From NCBI GenBank assembly GCA_046330135.1, contig JAXLTI010000009.1, positions 62,001 through 126,000 on the forward strand: a DNA stretch of 64,000 bases. The letters run 5' to 3'. This document shows, one piece after another, positions 61,328 to 64,000 of the stretch; positions within the stretch are counted from its first letter, which is position 1, and each line of letters starts with the position of its first letter. The notes beneath the pieces are model-generated. The model did not search any database. It was not told the DNA's origin and worked only from the letters and a program-made list of their open reading frames with translations. The position numbers and the translations under genes were made by a program. Source of the DNA: CAYYFX01 sp046330135 (GTDB lineage Bacteria; ARS69).

Positions 61328-62499
61328 GAGAGGCGCCGCAACAGCTCGGCCACGTCGTCCTCGTCGTGGTAGAGGCCGAAGCCGACGCGGAGGCGGTCGC
61401 CGCGGACGTCCACGACGACGTTGCGCTCGAGGAGGCGGCGCGAGAGGGCGAGCGCGTCCGGGAGGCGGAACGTGAGGAAGTTGCCGCGCGCGCGCACGGC
61501 CGCAGGCGGAAGCAGCATCTCCGGGGAGAGCGGCGAGGGCCTCGCGGCGATTCCCTCGAGGAAGAGCTTCTGCAGGGCCTTCGCCCGCTCGTGGATCGCG
61601 GCCACCGTGACGCCCTCGCTCACCAGCCAGTCCTGCACCGCGTTGAAGCGGTAGAGCGCGGTGGGATCGAAGGTGGCGCCGAGGAAGCGGCCGCCGCCGA
61701 GCGGATACGAGACGCGGCGCACCCGCCCCTCCAGATCCGCGAAGCCCGCGAACCACCCCGTCACCACGGGCCGCTCGCCGTAGCCCGGCGGCGCGTGGAG
61801 GAAGCACGCGCCCTCGCCGCTCATCGCGTACTTGTAGCCGCCGGCGAGGAAGAACACGCGCGAGTGCAGCGAGGAGAGATCCACCGGCCGCGCCATGAAC
61901 GCGTGGTAGCCGTCGATGACGACGAAGGTGTCCCGAGACGGGATCGCCTCCACGAGCGCGACGAGGTCCTCGAGCACGAAGGAGGAGTCGAAGAAGACGT
62001 GGCTCACGTACACGAGGTCGTGGCCGCCGTGGCCCGCGGCTTCGCGTAACCTCTCCGGGAAAGTCTCGAAGGGCTCCACCCGCACGCGCTCCACGCGTGC
62101 GCGCCCCGCCTCCTCCAGCCGGCGCGCCTGCCGCTCGAAGCTGTGGAACTCGGCGTCGGTGGTGAGGACGCGCAACGGAGTCGGCTTCTCGAAGCAGGAG
62201 AGCACGCGCGCGAGGAGATCGTGCGTGCTCGGCGCGAAGGTGACGGACTCGCCGTCCGGCAGCGCGAGCTGCCGGGCGACGTGCGCGCACGCCCGCGGGA
62301 AGACCTCGCCGAAGACCTTCTCCCACTTGAGATCGGCCAGCTCGCAGCCGTCGCGCCACGCGGCCTCCTGCGCCTCGAGCGTGACGTCGGGCCAGGCGTG
62401 GTGGCTGTGCGCGGCGAAGTGGAGCCGCGAAGGCGCCGCGCCGAGGAAGCGCGAGAAGTGCTTCTTGTAGGAGACGCGGACCGCGGCGGCCGTGCTCAT
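61324..62499 (-). CDS. Kynureninase-like PLP enzyme (aminotransferase class V)
   Basis: A 391-residue fold-type I PLP enzyme. It starts RVSYKKHFSRFLGAAPSRLHFAAHSHHAWPD, has SVTFAPSTHDLL, then FVVIDGYHAFMARPVDLSSL, and the Lys motif LAGGYKYAMSGEGACFLH. Classical KynU sequences have a different cofactor-lysine motif, so this is a divergent relative. Its position directly after tryptophan dioxygenase with an ATGA overlap suggests it cleaves kynurenine to anthranilate and alanine. The alternative is a desulfurase- or epimerase-like enzyme. Confidence 0.72.
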   Translation of the reverse strand: MSTAAAVRVSYKKHFSRFLGAAPSRLHFAAHSHHAWPDVTLEAQEAAWRDGCELADLKWEKVFGEVFPRACAHVARQLALPDGESVTFAPSTHDLLARVLSCFEKPTPLRVLTTDAEFHSFERQARRLEEAGRARVERVRVEPFETFPERLREAAGHGGHDLVYVSHVFFDSSFVLEDLVALVEAIPSRDTFVVIDGYHAFMARPVDLSSLHSRVFFLAGGYKYAMSGEGACFLHAPPGYGERPVVTGWFAGFADLEGRVRRVSYPLGGGRFLGATFDPTALYRFNAVQDWLVSEGVTVAAIHERAKALQKLFLEGIAARPSPLSPEMLLPPAAVRARGNFLTFRLPDALALSRRLLERNVVVDVRGDRLRVGFGLYHDEDDVAELLRRLS

Positions 62500-63590
62500 C
62501 CCGCCGTGTAGTGGAAGCTCATCGTGCGCTCGACGTCCGCCGGAAGCTTCGGCAGGGCGGAGCGCGGGATGAGGAAGGTGGAGAGATCGATGAGATCCAC
62601 GAAGACCTTGTGCCGCTCCGCGGTCTCCCGCAGGTAGTCCACGCCCGAGGTGCCGCCCGTCCCCATCTTCGTTCCGATCATCCGCCGCACCATGAGCGCG
62701 TGACGGTAACGCCAGGTGGTGAGCCCCTCGTCCACGTCGACGAGCAGCGTGAGCAAACGGTACGGCAGGTGGAGGATCGGCTCGTCGCGGTAGAGATTGA
62801 TGAGCACGGCGGCGAGCAGCGCGCGATGCGAGAGGCGCCGGCGCCCTTCGCGGCGCAGCGCGTCGTGCTTCTCGCGGTCGAAGAGCGCTTCGAACGTGGC
62901 CGTCGTCCCCGCGAAGCGGGCGAGCCTCCGCGCCCGCTCGCCCGCCTCGCGCTCCGGCTCGGCCTCGATGCGCGCTCGCTCCGCGCCGAGCATTCCGTCC
63001 ACGGCCTTCCGGTACTCGTGCCAGAAGTCGAAGCCGCCGAAGCTCAGGAAGGGCGTGCGCGCGAGCCACTCGTCGATGAGCGCGAGGAGCGGCGGCTCCC
63101 CTTCGCAGTCCTGCAGGCGCTTCCGATCGGCGTCGCCGAGGTACGCGGAGTACGGCACGCCCTCGATCTCCACGCGCCCTTCGCGCGGAATGCCGAGCTT
63201 GTTCTCCACGAGGCGGAACTGCAGGCTCTGGATGCCCGACGCCGGCGCCAGAAGCCCGCGGAACTCCAGGAAGTCCAGCGGCGTCATCGTCTCCAGCACG
63301 TCCACCTGGGCCAGGAGCAGGCGCTCGATCTCCACGATGCGGCCGAGGTGCGAGACCGCGCGGCCCACGTCGCGCTCGGCCACGGTGGGGCGCGCGAAGA
63401 TGTCGCGGATGGCGTCCAGCTCGTGGAGGATCTGCTTGAACCACAGCTCGTAGGCCTGGTGCACGATGATGAAGAGGTGCTCGTCGTGCACGGGCGCGCC
63501 GCGCTTCGCGCTCTCGAGGTGCTGGCAGTCGAGGAGGCGCTCGAGGCGGAGGTACTCGCCGTAGGACAGCGGCTTCTTCGGAGCGCTCAT
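62496..63590 (-). CDS. kynA: Tryptophan 2,3-dioxygenase
   Basis: A 364-residue heme enzyme opening the indole ring of tryptophan to N-formylkynurenine. It has SYGEYLRLERLLDCQH, HDEHLFIIVHQAYELWFKQI, GIQSLQFRLVENKLG and the signature WRYRHALMVRRMIGTKMGTGGTSGVDYLRET, with the heme-ligating His in WRYRH. ATG 63590 is chosen because it begins the family motif soon after; it lacks a Shine-Dalgarno sequence. Translation of the kynureninase-like gene starts within its stop codon. Confidence 0.95.
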   Translation of the reverse strand: MSAPKKPLSYGEYLRLERLLDCQHLESAKRGAPVHDEHLFIIVHQAYELWFKQILHELDAIRDIFARPTVAERDVGRAVSHLGRIVEIERLLLAQVDVLETMTPLDFLEFRGLLAPASGIQSLQFRLVENKLGIPREGRVEIEGVPYSAYLGDADRKRLQDCEGEPPLLALIDEWLARTPFLSFGGFDFWHEYRKAVDGMLGAERARIEAEPEREAGERARRLARFAGTTATFEALFDREKHDALRREGRRRLSHRALLAAVLINLYRDEPILHLPYRLLTLLVDVDEGLTTWRYRHALMVRRMIGTKMGTGGTSGVDYLRETAERHKVFVDLIDLSTFLIPRSALPKLPADVERTMSFHYTAG

Positions 63591-63598
63591 GGCGCGCG

Positions 63599-63604
63599 AG
63601 CCTA
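63599..63604 (-). promoter_or_regulatory. Candidate -10 (TANNNT) for a leaderless tryptophan-dioxygenase transcript
   Basis: TAGGCT lies 8 nt upstream of the ATG at 63590 on the minus strand. No Shine-Dalgarno sequence precedes the ATG, and I see no good -35. Confidence 0.35.
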
Positions 63605-63610
63605 GCAGAC

Positions 63611-63639
63611 TTGTCGGTCTCCCGCCCACCTCCTACAAT
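63611..63639 (+). promoter_or_regulatory. Candidate sigma-70 promoter for the MqnD-like gene
   Basis: TTGTCG (63611-63616) and TACAAT (63634-63639) with a 17-bp spacer match four and five of six consensus bases. The leader of about 35 nt includes AGGAG before the TTG start. Confidence 0.5.
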
Positions 63640-63680
63640 CTCCCGCTTCCACCGCCACCGACGCTCCCCAGGAGAAGCCT

Positions 63681-64000
63681 TTGCCCACGGACCTCCGGAC
63701 GCTACGAATCGGCCACAGCCCCGACCCGGACGACGCATTCATGTTCTACGCGCTGGCGAAGCGCGTGGAGACGGGCGGCGGGATCGCGGTGGAGCACGTG
63801 CTCGCGGACATCGAGAGCCTGAACGAGCGCGCGCGCACCGGGGATCTCGAGGTCACGGCCGTCTCGGCCGCGGCGTATCCCGAGGTCGCGGAGAAGTACT
63901 TCGTGATGCGGACGGGCGCCTCGATGGGTCGCGGCTACGGGCCCATCCTCGTGGCGAAGAAGCCGATGGCCGCCTCGGAGATCGCGCGCTGCACGGTGGC
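63681..64000 (+). CDS. MqnA/MqnD-family menaquinone biosynthesis protein, N-terminal part (cut by window edge)
   Basis: The frame starts at TTG 63681, with AGGAG six bases upstream, and runs to the window edge (106 codons). It contains HSPDPDDAFMFYALAKRV, DIESLNERARTGDLEVTAVS and TGASMGRGYGPILVA, the pattern of the VitK2_biosynth (MqnA/MqnD) family. MqnD forms 1,4-dihydroxy-6-naphthoate in the futalosine route to menaquinone. Because part of the family binds other ligands, I call only the family. Confidence 0.75.
   Translation, partial: MPTDLRTLRIGHSPDPDDAFMFYALAKRVETGGGIAVEHVLADIESLNERARTGDLEVTAVSAAAYPEVAEKYFVMRTGASMGRGYGPILVAKKPMAASEIARCTV

Noticed and set aside
1..64000. Numerous long open frames opposite or out of phase with the genes
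   Set aside because: High GC leaves long stop-free antisense frames. They lack family motifs and overlap genes with clear ones, so they are treated as shadows.
1..64000. tRNA, rRNA, CRISPR array, IS element or prophage
   Set aside because: No T-arm consensus with acceptor pairing, spaced identical repeats, transposase motifs or structural phage genes were seen in the gaps or frames.

Overview
The window is about 64 kb of very GC-rich bacterial chromosome with dense, mostly housekeeping gene content and no phage, IS element, CRISPR array or rRNA/tRNA gene that I can support. Translationally coupled GTGA/ATGA overlaps and GTG/TTG starts are common. The mix suggests a free-living, oxygen-using, diderm, uncultured lineage outside the best-studied phyla: archaeal-type phosphoglycerate mutase, a B12-dependent ribonucleotide reductase with NrdR, System II cytochrome c maturation, a futalosine-route menaquinone gene, several secreted alkaline-phosphatase-superfamily enzymes, sigma-54 control and an outer-membrane barrel. 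I cannot assign the phylum from sequence alone; an FCB-like or Eisenbacteria-like bacterium is a guess.

Layout. 1-7 kb (minus): lnt (partial), apgM, asparaginase, NYN protein, rmuC, an SDR and a sensor-less sigma-54 activator. 7.3-16.9 kb: sulfatase (plus), then purM, a membrane HD-GYP protein, an unannotated 25-residue peptide gene with a structured leader and terminator, a conserved hypothetical, a PfkB kinase, argS, rsfS and a polyprenyl diphosphate synthase. 17.1-23.6 kb (plus): a coupled four-gene operon of a YfhO-like membrane protein and three secreted phosphatase-superfamily hydrolases. 23.6-36.5 kb (minus): secreted PHP protein, tatC, fused M16 peptidase, nrdR, MBL hydrolase, trxB, ferredoxin, PHP phosphatase, ccsA and resB. 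36.7-47.2 kb: small redox-domain membrane protein, Lon-N protein, queG, nrdJ with a candidate NrdR operator, menG/ubiE, a PiT transporter with its DUF47 partner, and a dus gene.

47.2-63.6 kb is the most interesting part. Two minus-strand clusters and a plus-strand CoA ligase together resemble an aerobic route from tryptophan to anthranilate to 2-aminobenzoyl-CoA and on to ring-opened CoA esters: tryptophan 2,3-dioxygenase, a divergent kynureninase-like PLP enzyme, a benzoate/2-aminobenzoate-CoA ligase, a fused flavin monooxygenase/Old-Yellow-Enzyme protein, an acyl-CoA dehydrogenase, a crotonase without the usual catalytic glutamates, a Rid-family protein without the usual arginine, and an SDR. 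Between them lie a BNR-repeat protein coupled to a MoaD/ThiS-like sulfur carrier, a DUF1905/YdeI/DUF5655 fusion, a YjbR protein and an outer-membrane barrel gene with a very good sigma-54 promoter. A partial MqnD-like gene ends the window.

Regulatory signals visible in the sequence include a pair of NrdR-box-like sites, the sigma-54 promoter, intrinsic-terminator and palindrome elements, and a recurring TANNNT element 7-8 nt upstream of ATG codons that lack a Shine-Dalgarno sequence, which suggests leaderless transcripts.
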